From the NCBI RefSeq assembly GCF_019649055.1, contig NW_026570399.1, positions 62,001-126,000 of the forward strand: DNA of 64,000 bases. The letters are read 5' to 3'. Positions 43,800-56,728 of this stretch are shown here, one piece after another. Both the position numbers and the translations under genes were made by a program. Under the pieces are notes generated by a model, which was not told the DNA's origin, searched no databases, and worked only from the letters and a program-made list of their open reading frames with translations. The DNA comes from Paramacrobiotus metropolitanus (lineage: Eukaryota; Tardigrada; Eutardigrada; Parachela; Macrobiotidae). Each line of letters starts with the position of its first letter. Position 1 is the stretch's first letter.

Positions 43800-46700
43800 C
43801 TGTAAAAAATAAACAGCTTGTCACGCGTGACCTTTGCAGTTTTCTTTAGCACAGTAACCAGTTAGGCTGGCAGGAAAAAATCTGTCGTTTATATCATAAA
43901 ACAAAAAAATATATCAAAAATTAGTAAAAGTTTTCGTATTATATTATATAATAAGTGGGTTTGTACTTTGTAGTTTATAGTAATATTATATTCTTAATAT
44001 CGTTTACATACACACATCGTTATCGTAGACTTAATATATTTCTTACACTGGAAACAGTAAAAAGCGTGCACACTACGCTGCGCTGCGTTAGAGCAGAGTA
44101 TCCGTCATCACTGACCAGTGGACACTATAACTGCTGCTCACCGTCAGTGGATACTCAATGGTTACTTTCACAGCATTCAGACAACTAAATTAGCCACTGG
44201 TCAGCTGCTACTTGCTAGACTCCTTCTGTCCAGTTACCAACGACGCTCTGCACTCATAAGCATGCCAGTATTACTTAACATGCATCACGCATGACCTTTT
44301 CACGTTTCTTTAGCCAAAGCAACTGCCGTTGCTCATGGTCAGGCGTATAATCACTATAATGATACTCTTTAGTCTTTACTTATACTTACTTATTTTTACT
44401 TTCTTAGTTGAGCAACATAGTTGAGCAAATCAGTGCAGTAGCAGTATCGTCGGAGGTTAGCGATTTACTTTGCATGACCAGCACCAGAACTTCAAATCTC
44501 TGAAGGTAGTGATTATGGACAATACTTAAAGGTAACTTTAGTATAAGTATGTCAATTTTGGTTAGTGTTTTTTACCCCACGTTATAGAAAAAATAATATT
44601 ATTAATTTATTTTTTGCATGCTAACTTTACCACAAACAGAAATGGCTTAAGATCCATCGGCCAAACCTGCTTTGGCAAATTAAACTTGTGAATTAGCCTG
44701 CTTTATTAATCTGTTTTTAGCTTAATTAGTCACCGGTACATTAGCGCATCATTTCAACAACCAAATTAGTCAAATTACAGTGGAAATCTCGCGCCCAGAC
44801 TGATAAACAAATATGATAACACCACAAAAGTGTCATTAACAAATGCGTACTCTGTATATGGTTGCGTAACTATTTATCTTGTTTTTGTACAGTGAAAGTT
44901 GTTACAAAGTATGTAGCTGTAGCTACGTTAACTGCCGTACATAGCGCAAACGCTCAGATAATCCATAAATAGCGAAACAATTTTTTTCATCAGTAACGTG
45001 TGAGTAGGCAAATGTTACTGATTCCATTCTCACTGTATTTACAGCAGACATAGTAAATTTATTGCAAAAATGCAAATAAGCAGTGTGAAACCAGCTTATT
45101 AATTATCGAAGTTATCTTGTGCGTTCACAGGGTTCACACTAATCATGTTCCAGTTAATCAGATAAATCGGCAAAATTTTCAGAGATGATTTACCGCCACA
45201 TTTCCATAAACACTGGTGATAAGAGCAGACTAACGGCCATGGAGACAGCTTCGCTGGGATCAATCTAACAAATAACATGAAGTGCAGCACGTTCACTGAT
45301 AACGCACGCAGAAATGTCATTGAATTAATCAAGGGAGAAAACGATCCACATTCCTGGCGCCGATAAAACACGGCTAAAACATTTGTACCGGCTGAGGATA
45401 GAGCAGTGACGCCCGTCCCTGCAGTCTCCACTCTGCAGCCATGATCCGATGTGTGCTAGTGCTGGATGATATACAATGTATTTCACATTTCTTTGTGACC
45501 GAAAGTTGTTTTATTTAATTTGTATTTCGCTGGTTTTGACTTTTGAAGGATATTTCGGGATCGGTGGCTGTTCTGTATGATATAAACCGTGCATATGTAC
45601 AACATGTCGGTAAATATATATCGATAATCGCGTCTTCTTCGCAATAAATGCGTTGTGAACTTGGTATTAGCGATTAATTAACAATGTGCTCGCATACACG
45701 CAATGCACAAACATATATTATTATATGTAATTACGAATTATCGACAAGTCCATTGCGTGGATCGATCTGTGCGATATATATTTTGTGCCGGAAGGATCAA
45801 TATTGAAACAGTAGTTCAGTTTATTGTTTATTGGACTGCGGATATCATTTATCGAATTCATGTTCTTATATATTATATATTATGAGATGCGCGACCTAGC
45901 ACGTTACCATTGTGAATTCTGGCCGTCCATCCATGATTCCATATTACACGGAATAATTTAAAACCTGCATCCCGGCGGGATGTGCTTATAACTGCTAACC
46001 TGCTAAGTGATGGAAATGAACTGCAGGTACACGCAGTACGGTGTAATTACGGAATTAACGCGCGTGTACAGCATATACAAAGCGTATGTACAGATATATT
46101 GTCTTAATGACGGAAATGATAATTAATTGACGAACCCGACATTATGCCGAATAGCAAATACCGTATTCGAAGAAATACGGTGACTGCCATAATTAATTAC
46201 AATGAAAATACAGAAATTAATCATGTACTCTGTAGATCAAAACTTGTTTATTTAATTAATCATGTATTTGTATTTACGATTAATAATCACGTATAACAGA
46301 CTTTCTTTTATAATTTATGAAGCAAGTTAATGTTGGTAGCTTGTATTATCGATCATAGCAGTTGTGTGAGAAAATGCTCAGTTACTAATTGCTTTTTACA
46401 AATAATTATGGTATTATAAATAGTTATTACTTTTGTGTTTAAATATGCAATAGACGAATTATAGGCACGTACGTACAATGGCATAATTGCGAAAAATGTG
46501 AACTTGACAAGATTTTCATTTTCAAATTTGTATATGAAAGAATACACGACGGTCACCGTAATTAATAACGATGAAAGTAAAGAAATTTCCCACTCTTTCA
46601 TTTGTAATTTATGAAATAAATAATTTTGGCAGCCGTATTTGCTAGTTGCTTGCTTTTAACCGATTACTGATATTATTATTTAATTTATTTTTATACGTAT

Positions 46701-46868
46701 ATGACGCGACGAGCACGAATCATTGGATACGGACATCATACGGTATACGAATATCGAGTTTAAAGTAATCATGCGTGCGCCAAAATGAAATTTAACATTA
46801 GGATAAATCAAATCAACGTGGATAAAATGTTAATGTAAATACATGTAAAATACGTACAAATAAAATGT
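43800..46868. other. AT-rich stretch, no secure gene
   Basis: A 110-codon minus-strand frame at 45099-45431 has a hydrophobic middle but no signal peptide or splice partners. Diverged direct repeats with ATAATTAATTACAATGAAA occur near 46190 and 46555. Confidence 0.4.
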
Positions 46869-46950
46869 GAATCAACATTGCAAATTGTAAAAAATGCGGA
46901 AATCAAAGCGATTTGATTTCCGCATTTTTCACAATTTGCAATGTTGATTC
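46869..46950. repeat. Hairpin with 39-bp arms
   Basis: Arms 46869-46907 and 46912-46950 are complementary with one mismatch and a GCGA loop. The outer end reads GAATCAACATTGCAAATTG. No target duplication seen. Confidence 0.92.
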
Positions 46951-49900
46951 GATCACATTCGCAGCGATTACACTTTGTGTAAAAAATAAATAAATTACGT
47001 TATTATAAATAAAAATAAATTGTGTTATCACAATATAAAAAGAAAATGACGCTTTCACAAAAAAATAAGTAAATTACGCTGACACGGCATTATCCGCGGT
47101 ATGTACCTCAGTTCGATGCCTGCATGTAAAGAATTCAATAAAATTAAAAAAAAAATTGGTAAAACGATGCTGTTCTATGGAGCATTCGAGAAACAGTCTA
47201 ATGGTTACGGAAATCTTCGCCCGAAACGCTTCTTCCCAATGGCGCACATGCGTGTGACCCCAGTACAGGGAATGCTCGCGCGGTACAGCAGTGTGTTAGC
47301 AGACCAGAGCTCCGGGATAGCCTGCAAAACTTGCAAATTTTGCAAAATCCAGTTGGCAGCGCGCCCAGGCACCGGGCGCGTTCGAATCGTTAATACGACG
47401 AAACATTCCTGGCTGGCACGAAGAGGTGCGCCCGACCAGACATTCGACAGTGTTTTCCGACGGCAGGTAATTCGTGGGTCAACTCGCGGTTGGCTGAGCA
47501 GAGCGAAGAGGCGGCCGCACTCGTACGTCTTTTGTACGACGGAAGTACTGTATTGCTCAATCAACTCGGTTGCGCCGGTGGAAGGGAAGAAACGCCCGTC
47601 AAAACGAGACACGCAGCCAAGAATTTTCGCTCGATTACCTCATTCACCGTTCTTCGTCGCGGAGCGTTGAAGCGTGCCTCATTTTAACTCAGTCCGAATT
47701 TCGTCGCTAATTAACAGATTTTTAAACTGCTTTTTGTAATATTAATTGTGTAAGTGAACACTGGCAGGTGAAATATTTTTAACCATGACATCATTATGCT
47801 AATAAGAATTTATATCCGCAAAAATACGTAAAACGTTTTGGTTTATTTTCTTCTAGGAAATCGCGATCGTCTCGTTCGTCGGCGGAGGTCTTCGGGTTCG
47901 CGGTTTTCGGAGCGCTCACCTTTCGGAAGGTTTTTACGGTTGACAGGTACGATTCCTAGCTTAAATTAGAATGAACCAATAGTTTTCGTTGAGAAATTTC
48001 TTTTCGTCGTTATTTTTTTCCTTTCCGCTGATCTTTAAAATTTTAAAAATTAGTATTTTCGTTGGCGCACTGGAACTAATTTGCTGTTAACCGCAAAGCG
48101 TAGTGTTAATTGATGGAAGCTGCCTTTGAGGAAAATAGACTGAACTGATCTTTCAGTCATCTGAGAGTCTGAGTTTTTTTGAAAATTTTTATGGAAAAAT
48201 TGTAGAAGTTAGCGGTGAGAATTTCGCACGGCGCAAGTTTTTGAGAAGCTGTTTCTCCGTTACGTCAGCCAGTTCTACGAGTTCGTGCCGGAGCGTTGCA
48301 CGTCTAACCGACGGCGCAAGCCAGCGTACAGGGAAGTGACTGCATCAGCAATGTTATCTTTAAGCGAAGAAATCGGCGAACGCAGTGCAAGCCAGTAGTT
48401 TTCCTTGTTTCTCGAGTTACTAACTCAACTAAAATTATTAATTTTATTAACTGCAGTATTCTGATATGGTGTACATTCAGTTTACTCATGTGGAAGGTCA
48501 TTATTTCGTGAGATAAAGGTTCCTGAGTTCATCAAATGTGCAGCGACCTTTTCTGACAATTTTCGCGTATTTTGCATAATAAATCATTTAGCCTACGCCG
48601 AACCGCACTCTTCTTAAAATTGTTACTTTTATAGCAACATATTTAAACTGGGAGCAGTAAGATCTCGTTTCTCTGATGCAGGACAGTGTGATGTAGCGTT
48701 CTTTAAACGAGTTTTTCCGATCTGCTGCCTGCGTGCCAAGTACCCTGTAACTGAAGCACTGAATTACTTTCCTTTAACTTTTTGTTTCTTATTAGTAATT
48801 ATGTACGTAATAAGTACTAATAATGTATATGATTCCCGTAATAAGTACTAATAATTCTCATTAGATTTCGTACGCGGTGTTTTTGTAGCGTCTTTCACCC
48901 AAAAACGGCTTTGTATTACCATAAGCATTAGAATTTTCAATCATTTTTCTCGTATCAGTAAGCCCCATCAATAAGCAACATATGAATCATAGTAATATCG
49001 GTACATCGATTTAGACGTTTACTCAGATGGAAAACGTATGGATCACAATCACCCTTAAATCAGTGTTTTTTTGTCTTGAAAAAGACAAAATTTGTCCTGA
49101 ATTATTCTGTCGTAACCCGGCAAAAAATATCTAGGTAAAAATACTGCTTTTTCTCTTGAAACTCTTTGCGTCTGTCTCCTAAATTTCTGTACTTTGTATT
49201 GGAATACTAATTAGTTATTTGAAGACCCTTTTGTGTACGTAGCCATTTTTCGTATTTAATCAACAGGAATTTACTGACGGTTTAGATTCAGTAGTTGTTG
49301 GGGATGAGTGTATGGAAAAGTTTTCGACTGACAGAAATTATACCGGCAAGTTGGCAACGAACATGTCAGTAATCCCGCTTTGCATATCTTTTCTGAAAAA
49401 TGCATTTTTCCTCCTCGGTGGACAACTGCCAGTTTCTATATGTCACCCAACCATCCACACCAATTTCGTTTGATAGCACTGAGCATCCAGTTCGATTGTC
49501 ATGCAGTTAGAGAATACCGGTACATTGTGCGCAGTTTTAGTACAACGATTCGCAATTGCTACTTCCCAAAACAAAGAAATAGGTATTAATTTGTAATAAG
49601 ATACGTACTGCTGCACTGGCCAGGCGGTGTAAATAATTTTTGCCTGAAAGAGTCAAGGATAGACACGGATGCTGTCAGTTTACATGCATCCCAATAAATA
49701 CCATCAGTTAAATTCCTTGCCGCGCCGGATAATTAGTAGCATTGAAAACAAAGGAAATCAAGAATTTCCGTGTTGGTGCAGCGCGGTACGAAGATTGCGC
49801 TCGACTGAAACATCAAGTTTTGTCGAACGCATTCACTAACAACTAACAAGTGCTGCACCCGCAATGGAACTGTATGATACACGCAGCCGTTGGGATGTCA

Positions 49901-52900
49901 CTCTGTGTGAATCCTGATAAGAGACTTTTTTTGACATCAGTGATGTACGCGTACGTGCCCCTTTGCTATGACATTGCGTTTTCAGCTATGAACCGTTGAA
50001 TGTCTTCTGTTGATTGACCATAACGATTAATGAATATACAAGTAGAAACATGCCTAAATAATAAAATAAATGAATTACAACTTGCGCGGTGTTCTTTTAT
50101 CTTTATGTATAATATGAACAATGTATATGTTGTTATATTATAGAGAGGTTTATTGTGTAGATGAATATAGATGAATTTAGCTTTACCACCGGCAAACTAT
50201 CAGATAATCAAGCATTTCTGTTGGATTGATTGTGTTAGTTTGAAGTACTGCATACAAAAGCGGACCGTTTCAATGGATGCATAATTATAAGAAGTACAAA
50301 GTAGTACAATGTTCAGTAATTAACGTTATCAATTAGCATTTCGCGGCGCTAATGAAAATTTCATCTGCCTACTGTCGCACTTACAGTGTCTTATTACGTA
50401 ATAATTATTACTTACAGTGCCTTGTTACAATTTACAAAGTAAAGTATACTCTGTAAATTTTAATAATTTAGCTGCTACAGAAATAAGTCAGCTAGCGATA
50501 TCGCTTTTATTGTGCGCACTCTGTCTCTCTCCTCTGAGTCTGAAGGAGATTAATTTAAGTAATATTTAATTTGGCGCTACCATTGCTACCGGGAGTTTTT
50601 TGAATGCAATAAAATATATTATAATTACATCTTGGCTAAGCTTCTGGCTAGCATGCAGGAAAAAATAAGGTGATTTGCGCTTATGCATAATTACAGTGTT
50701 AAGCGCACATTCCGTAATCAATTACGGAGTACTACGCATAAAAAACAAGAATGCCCAATCTTTCAGGGTGTAATACAAATTTTTTTAGTAATAGGGTCGA
50801 AGTATCGCAATTGACTTAGCTTCTACGTATACACATTAACTCGTGCAAATGATGCTCGTACATCTTCAACAAGATTAATTAATCTTGTAAGTTTATGGAA
50901 GCTGTAGAAGCTTAAGGTGAATTGCTAGCTAAAATTATTTTAGTATTTTTCGAATGAAATTTGCCGAATCACGACAATATTCATGCTGAACGAGATAAAA
51001 TTATAACTATCCAGGCGTTATCAGTCAGCGCTGAAAGCGATTTGCATGAACCGACATGCAAACCTGTGTATCGGATGCGGTTTTTTGTGAATCACTCATC
51101 CGAAACATATAAAACTGTCTTTCCATATAAATGTTATTAATAGGGAAGCATTTCGTTGTTGCTGTGAGGATTACGCCACCGTTTTTTTCATGCAGGCGAA
51201 GCGCATGCGACTGAAGCATGCGACTGAAGCATGCGACTGAAGTTACGGTCAGCGAAAGCGCAAACGGGATCAACAATTTTACGGATTTTTTTTAAAATTA
51301 GAACCTATCTGCAGATATATATCAGCTTCGCTGATATTGACTAATAGTAAAGCATGTCCGTTTGCTTGTTACGGTGATTTTGCTGAAATTTTATCGAGAA
51401 AAGATTTATAAAGATGATTTAATTTAAAATTTTTCTTAATTCTTATTTGCCCGCCTCAGTTGGTAGATGTTGCTGCGCGACTCGTTGACATTTCATTTTT
51501 AGAAAATTTTAAAAAATTATGAAAAATTTAATGTACTGTAATTTTGAAAATTAAAACTGTACGCAGATATAGTGCGATTACATCACTATGTACATTATTT
51601 TTGTTATTCTGGGATTGTTGTACAAATGCGTACTGTTCAGATAAAACTTGAATTACTGTAATTAAAATTACCAGGTACTTGTAGATTGCATTCGTACGGA
51701 TAGTTTGGTAATAATTGCGTCTGTTCGCACGTGTTGTACCTAAATCTTGTGCAAACTTCTTAGGTAGGTGACAGAATTCAAAGAGTGCTTTATGTACAAT
51801 TAAATGAGGAAATTCATTGATAATAAGTTTTCAACAACATAATTAGCAGTGTATCTATAACATCTACAGATAGTTACCGCTTACTATTAATTTTGAAAAC
51901 AACTCACCGTAATTAGGTGGTACTGAAATTTATGATACGTACATGATACGACGTAGCAGTAGGACTTATCATCGTTGTACATTTTACGATGACTCGGCTG
52001 ATGCTGTTTAAATTCTTTGGTCAGTCGCAGGTTAGTACTGTTACTACTGTACACAGTACTCGTAGTATTATCACGAAAAATTCTCGCCAAATGCTCGTAG
52101 TATTATCACGAAAAATTCTCGCCAAATGCCAGATACTTATCTACGTACATCCCTTAAAACATAACTCCGAAACTGAAAGAACTCGCCGCCCTTATCAGAA
52201 TTTGGATGGTAACGTTCACCGTGCCTCTGAATGTGAAACTGATTCTTCTCGCAGTCTGGACTCTAGACTGTAGTCACTTCTTTAGAAAATAGTTTGGAAG
52301 ATGTCTGAGTGTTTTTTGTGTGGAGTATAGTACAGAGTGCAATACTTGGTGCACTGAATCCTTCTTACAGACAAAACCAGTGCAACCGCAGTCACGATAC
52401 CGCTTGAAGTTTTAAAAATTGCAAATGCATGGCAACTGTAATTTACAAATCAAACTTTTCAGAGTTTTTTTAGAATCAGAAAATTCGGTGGTTGTTTTCT
52501 TATGCTGGTATTTATTTGTGCCGCCAGAGTACATATGCTCGGCACGGACAGCTACTCAATAATTATAATTAAAACGAAAAAGTCATTCGCTAAACATTTC
52601 AGCTGATTTTGAGATGCTAGGAATCTGACAAAAGTGTTTTCAGAAAAACCAGAAAGTGTGTATTCAGAAAAACACTTATGTTTCCCTGAAAACGTTCGTA
52701 CTCGGGAAGTATGTGTTCAGAAATTAAGTGAAAATAATTATTAATATCATGTGTGAAGAATTGCTCGCCTACGCACCCTGCAATTTGTTTGCCATGTTTG
52801 GAATTTACTATCGTCGTTACTTATTATGAGAAACTTGCGCGGTTTATTGCGCGTGTTTATGTTTACTCGCTTCCATATGTCATTCTCACCTTTGGCGTCG

Positions 52901-53400
52901 CGATTCAAGCGGTTCTCGATAAGAATACGTCATGTCTGTTATGTTATCTTTTTAATTTTCTTCTTAACATGTAAAATTTAATGCGTAGATATCGATACTG
53001 CGAACCAATTTATTGTACTGCAGTCAGGCAGGTAACTGAGCTGTCGAGAAACTTATCGGCATTGCATATTCAGTAATATTCTGCATTATGTATTCGGCGG
53101 TCAAAGTTGAGGATGTAACTGCGAGTGTGCCGCATTTTAAGAACAAATTTTATGATTTTTATCATTCCTAGTATATGACCTTCCGCAACCCGGTCATTTG
53201 TTTATTGTTTACGTGGTCAGCGCAAGTTCGTTACTCAGTGCTTGCTCCCGGCCATTTTTAAAGTTCTACCGACACGGCAATTTTTCCCCAAAAGGTGGTC
53301 TCGTCTAACTGATTAAAAAACCTAAAACAGTTGATTTTATTAAAATGATACTCTGTGAACAGAATTCTGGCATTTACCGTAGCTTCTAAACTCTCAAGCA
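46951..53400. other. Long stretch without a secure gene
   Basis: 47200-47690 is GC-richer and open on both strands (plus 189 codons, minus 135), but neither translation looks like a protein I know. An exon-like piece at 47858-47947 between TTCTAG and GTACGA would be Arg/Ser-rich. 51206-51244 holds three copies of CATGCGACTGAAG, and 52059-52128 two exact 35-bp copies. The rest is AT-rich and could be introns of an unseen gene. Confidence 0.4.
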
Positions 53401-53455
53401 GCTTCATAACTGATTATTTTTTGCAGATTTACAGCACACTCTCACCAAGTTCAAG

Positions 53456-54143
53456 ATGGCTCAAAACAATCCACAAGTCTACGAGGCGATGGTTAGTTCG
53501 AGTACTTCTAATATACACATTTCTACATGTATATCTACATTTCGCAATATTGTGTTCCCTGCTTGGATTGCCGTCTCATATATTGTGCAACACTGCCTGA
53601 TCGCTTGTGTTTTTTTGACAGGATGTTGACGATCCACCTCTCCACAGCGTAATGCGACTGAACATCAGTGTTCCGGAGGCAGTGCACGCGCTGGATGGGT
53701 CCCGTCAATATTTGCGCGAGACAGAGCGCAGTCGCCCAGCACCGACAGCCAGCCACGCCGCGCACGTGGAATCGTATATCCGGCAAATTGGGGCGCGTAT
53801 GCGCGTGTTTGGACACGAGGCAGCAATTAGTCGTCACTACATGCACAAGGAGATCACGGCGCTGAAGGCGACCACATCGGCAACTCTGGCGGAAGTCCGT
53901 GCAGTGAACCACCGTGTGCAGAATGTGGAAGAAGAGCTGCGGGGAGCCGTGACGATCATCAACGACATCCATACGCGTGTGGAACGTCTGGAGGAGGGAC
54001 AAGAGCTGATTTTGCAGCAGCTGCAGGAGATGCGTCAGGAGCATCTGCTGGGGCACCAGCAGATCAATGCCCGATTTGGGCGGCTGGAGCGCCTGCTGAT
54101 CCGTGTGCTGCAGTTGGAGCAGCAGGATCTGTTGAATGCTTGA
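53456..54143 (+). CDS. Coiled-coil protein, two coding exons
   Basis: Coding exon 1 (53456-53491) starts MAQNNPQVYEAM behind an acceptor TTTTTTGCAG at 53426, so a non-coding first exon lies upstream. The 130-base intron joins in phase 0 to exon 2 (53622-54143). The product has 185 residues. Residues 80-180 form heptad-rich coiled coil (EITALKATTSATLAEVRAV, then VERLEEGQELILQQLQEM) rich in Glu, Gln, Leu and Arg. There is no signal peptide or membrane segment, so it is probably cytosolic or nuclear and oligomeric. GC content is higher than in its flanks, as expected for real coding sequence. Minus-strand frames across it are shadows. A distant AATAAA is at 54882. Function unknown. Confidence 0.75.
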
Positions 54144-56332
54144 TAATGAGACCGTCTTCGCAGTGCTGTGTGCCGGATTTTTTTTGCATTTTGTTGTACC
54201 GTCATTTTGCTTACGCAGCACTGCCATACACGGTTAAACTTTACATTCCGGCAGTTTTTTTCATTTTCTGAATTTTGTTTGCGTCTCTTTGGGAACGCAC
54301 CGCATTGGTTGCTTGTTTATTGCTTTTGGATTACGGTATGTTACGGCGGTTGCGGTATGTTGCGGTGGACAGGTTACTTGCCTGATTTGCAATTTTCCAC
54401 CTGTATTTTTGCTGTAGTATTTTGGCCGATATTTCTTTGCTTTGCTGTTACGACTTACGCGTACATGTTACGCAGTTTTTGGATTTTCTCCTTAAGACGA
54501 CGGTAATCCACCGCGGATGTTCTCGATACGAAATCAGACAGGTTTCCTGGGAAAACCTTGTCAGTTGTGCGGACTTGTTGTTACTACGCCGAATAACGAT
54601 AATTCGTTGGATTAAATTTGTTTCGCATTTGATATTAGTTCAGACCACTGTAATTCGCTACCGCTCGATACAATGTAGTCGGAATTTTAAATCTAATTAG
54701 TGTTACCGGTATTCTGGTTATACTTAGAAAACAGAACTTATTCACCGGGTTAGAAAACAGACTTATTCACCGAACGTCTAGCTGAACAATTAGTTGTAAT
54801 TAATTTAAACCTTGTACCATTTTAAATTGTGATTTGCACGTGGTTCTGGTAAAGAGCGGTGTATCTTCAGTTGGGTGACACAATAAACTACTAATTACAG
54901 TATGTAATCACAGATTCACAGATGTTAGTCCAATGTCGCACCAAGCTCTTAATGCTCACAGCAATCATCCATCACACGTATGACTTACACAGTTGTTCGT
55001 GCACATTTGCCATGTGACCAGTTTGCGAGCGGAATCGAAGTACGTACACAAAGTCGCTACAGTAGCAGCCATGTAACAGAAGGTAATTAGCCTCTCTGTG
55101 TCCAAAAAGTACCACAAACACAAACTACAATAGCTGCCACAAACTACAATAGCTACCACAAATTCAGCGAGCTACAAACATAAACACAAACAACAAACAC
55201 AAACTACAATAGCTACCACAAACTCAGCGAGCTGATGCCGAAGGAGGCTGTGACGCTTCGGGACAGTTTAAGAACTGCAGTGTTAATCACTTCGCCAGGC
55301 TCCGTATGGAAGAATCTGCGCTGCAAAAAATGAACACATGTGTTTGCTGCAGGTAGCGGGGACAAGAATAAAATCCTTACCCTGAAGTGTTTAACAAGGA
55401 GTCATGGACCACTTCGATCATTCTTCCGGTGCTGTTCGATAGCTGCGCATGAGAATGTAGGTTTGGAGGAGTCGCTTCGGTTTGCTGTCCAAAACCATGA
55501 CTGATATGCAAGACGACGGTAATCAACCGCGTGCGCTAATGCGAAGTGCGCGCGGCCCGTCGAAGACTAATAAAAGGTCACCGAACTGAGCCGATCAAGT
55601 AGAGTTCCGCCCCATTGCTGGTCAGAACTGTTTCGAATTCTGTGGGAGAAAGCAGTTGCCAATTGGTTATTGCGTCAAACGGCCAGAGTCTCTCAAGAGA
55701 TGCGCATAGGTATCTCCTCAAAGCGGAACTCGAAAGGCTGCTTCTGGCGCTGTTGCCACACGACTTGCGGGCGACCCACCAGTCGGTGTTCGAGCACACG
55801 GTTCCTGACGAATAACGACATTGTACACTGAAGCTCAATAGTGCAGTCATGCCGCAACCTCGAACGCTGTTCCAAATACTATCATTATATTCCGCATTTG
55901 ATAGCACACTGTTATCATCTCTGTAATCTCCAAGGCCATCACTACCGGGACCTTGAATCTACCGTTGATGACGTCATCAGCCGCACTGTGGCCTCTCGTG
56001 GTCTACCTTCAAAGGTGACTGATAATCGGAGGTGCCGACCCTCCCAGACAAAACAAACAACGTTCACATAGCTTGCATCCCATATAACTTTTGCAGCTCC
56101 ATTTATCTAAACAGTAAACACAGCTGCCCTTTTATTTCGAAGGTCAAGAACAGTATCTGAAGAAGTACGGTAACAATTCGTCAACTTTGCTCGTACATGC
56201 AAAAGCAGAAACTGCAAACCCTGCATATACATAATATGTAATCAATCACAAAAACGTTTTTTGTTCATTTTGAATTTCCACGTCCTACTGGGACAGCAGT
56301 GTTACTATTTTGGAGGTCGATGTGGCGCTGGT
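54144..56332. repeat. 3' flank with a short tandem repeat; no secure gene
   Basis: 55135-55235 repeats ACTACAATAGCTACCACAAA three times, twice followed by TTCAGCGAGCT or CTCAGCGAGCT. A 66-codon helical frame at 55615-55815 (+) (RYLLKAELERLLLALLPHDL) is suggestive but isolated. Confidence 0.4.
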
Positions 56333-56728
56333 GTCAGCGCACCGCTCACTTCACACGAGAAAGTCAACAAATTCTCATCTCCCGCTTGGTCTCATTGGTT
56401 TTTTCGTGATCCTCTTCTGACTTTGGCAACCCGGCGATGCTACCTTTCACCTGGGAATAGCATCCATCATTCCGGAAGAAGGGAAGCAAGAGAAAATTCT
56501 CAGGATCAGTAGGCACATGGTATTCGTAACGCATGTACGTCCGGTCCCAGGCAGTGCAGTCAAGCGTTTCCTGGGTCAGTATACGACGTGACGGCGTATG
56601 CTTTTCCCAGGTGAAAGGTAGCATCGCCGGGTTGCCAAAATCAGAAGAGGATCACGAAGAAACCAATGAGACCAAGCGGGAGATGAGAATTTGTTGACTT
56701 TCTGGTGTGAAGTGAGCGGTGCGCTGAC
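56333..56728. repeat. Large inverted repeat (about 131-bp arms)
   Basis: Arms 56333-56463 and 56598-56728 are reverse complements with few mismatches (outer end GTCAGCGCACCGCTCAC). They enclose 134 bp. The loop and right flank are open on the minus strand with protein-like translations (NFEVFVDGRCITEISLLPKR at about 56860, TWDRTYMRYEYHV-like sequence at about 56540). The structure may thus be an inverted duplication inside a gene or a foldback element. A target duplication beyond GGT was not seen. Confidence 0.88.

Noticed and set aside
47101-47670. 189-codon plus frame overlapping a 135-codon minus frame
   Set aside because: Both are open over GC-rich sequence, neither shows a domain, signal peptide or splice partner; long frames are expected there by composition.
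51447-51500. tRNA-like sequence GCCCGCCTCAGTTGGTAGA
   Set aside because: It resembles a D-arm/box A, but there is no matching acceptor stem, anticodon arm or GGTTCGA-type T arm within 80 bases.
53535-54227. 230-codon minus-strand frame
   Set aside because: It is antisense to the coiled-coil gene, Gln/Leu-rich only because the sense strand encodes Gln/Leu heptads, and it ignores the good splice sites of the sense gene.
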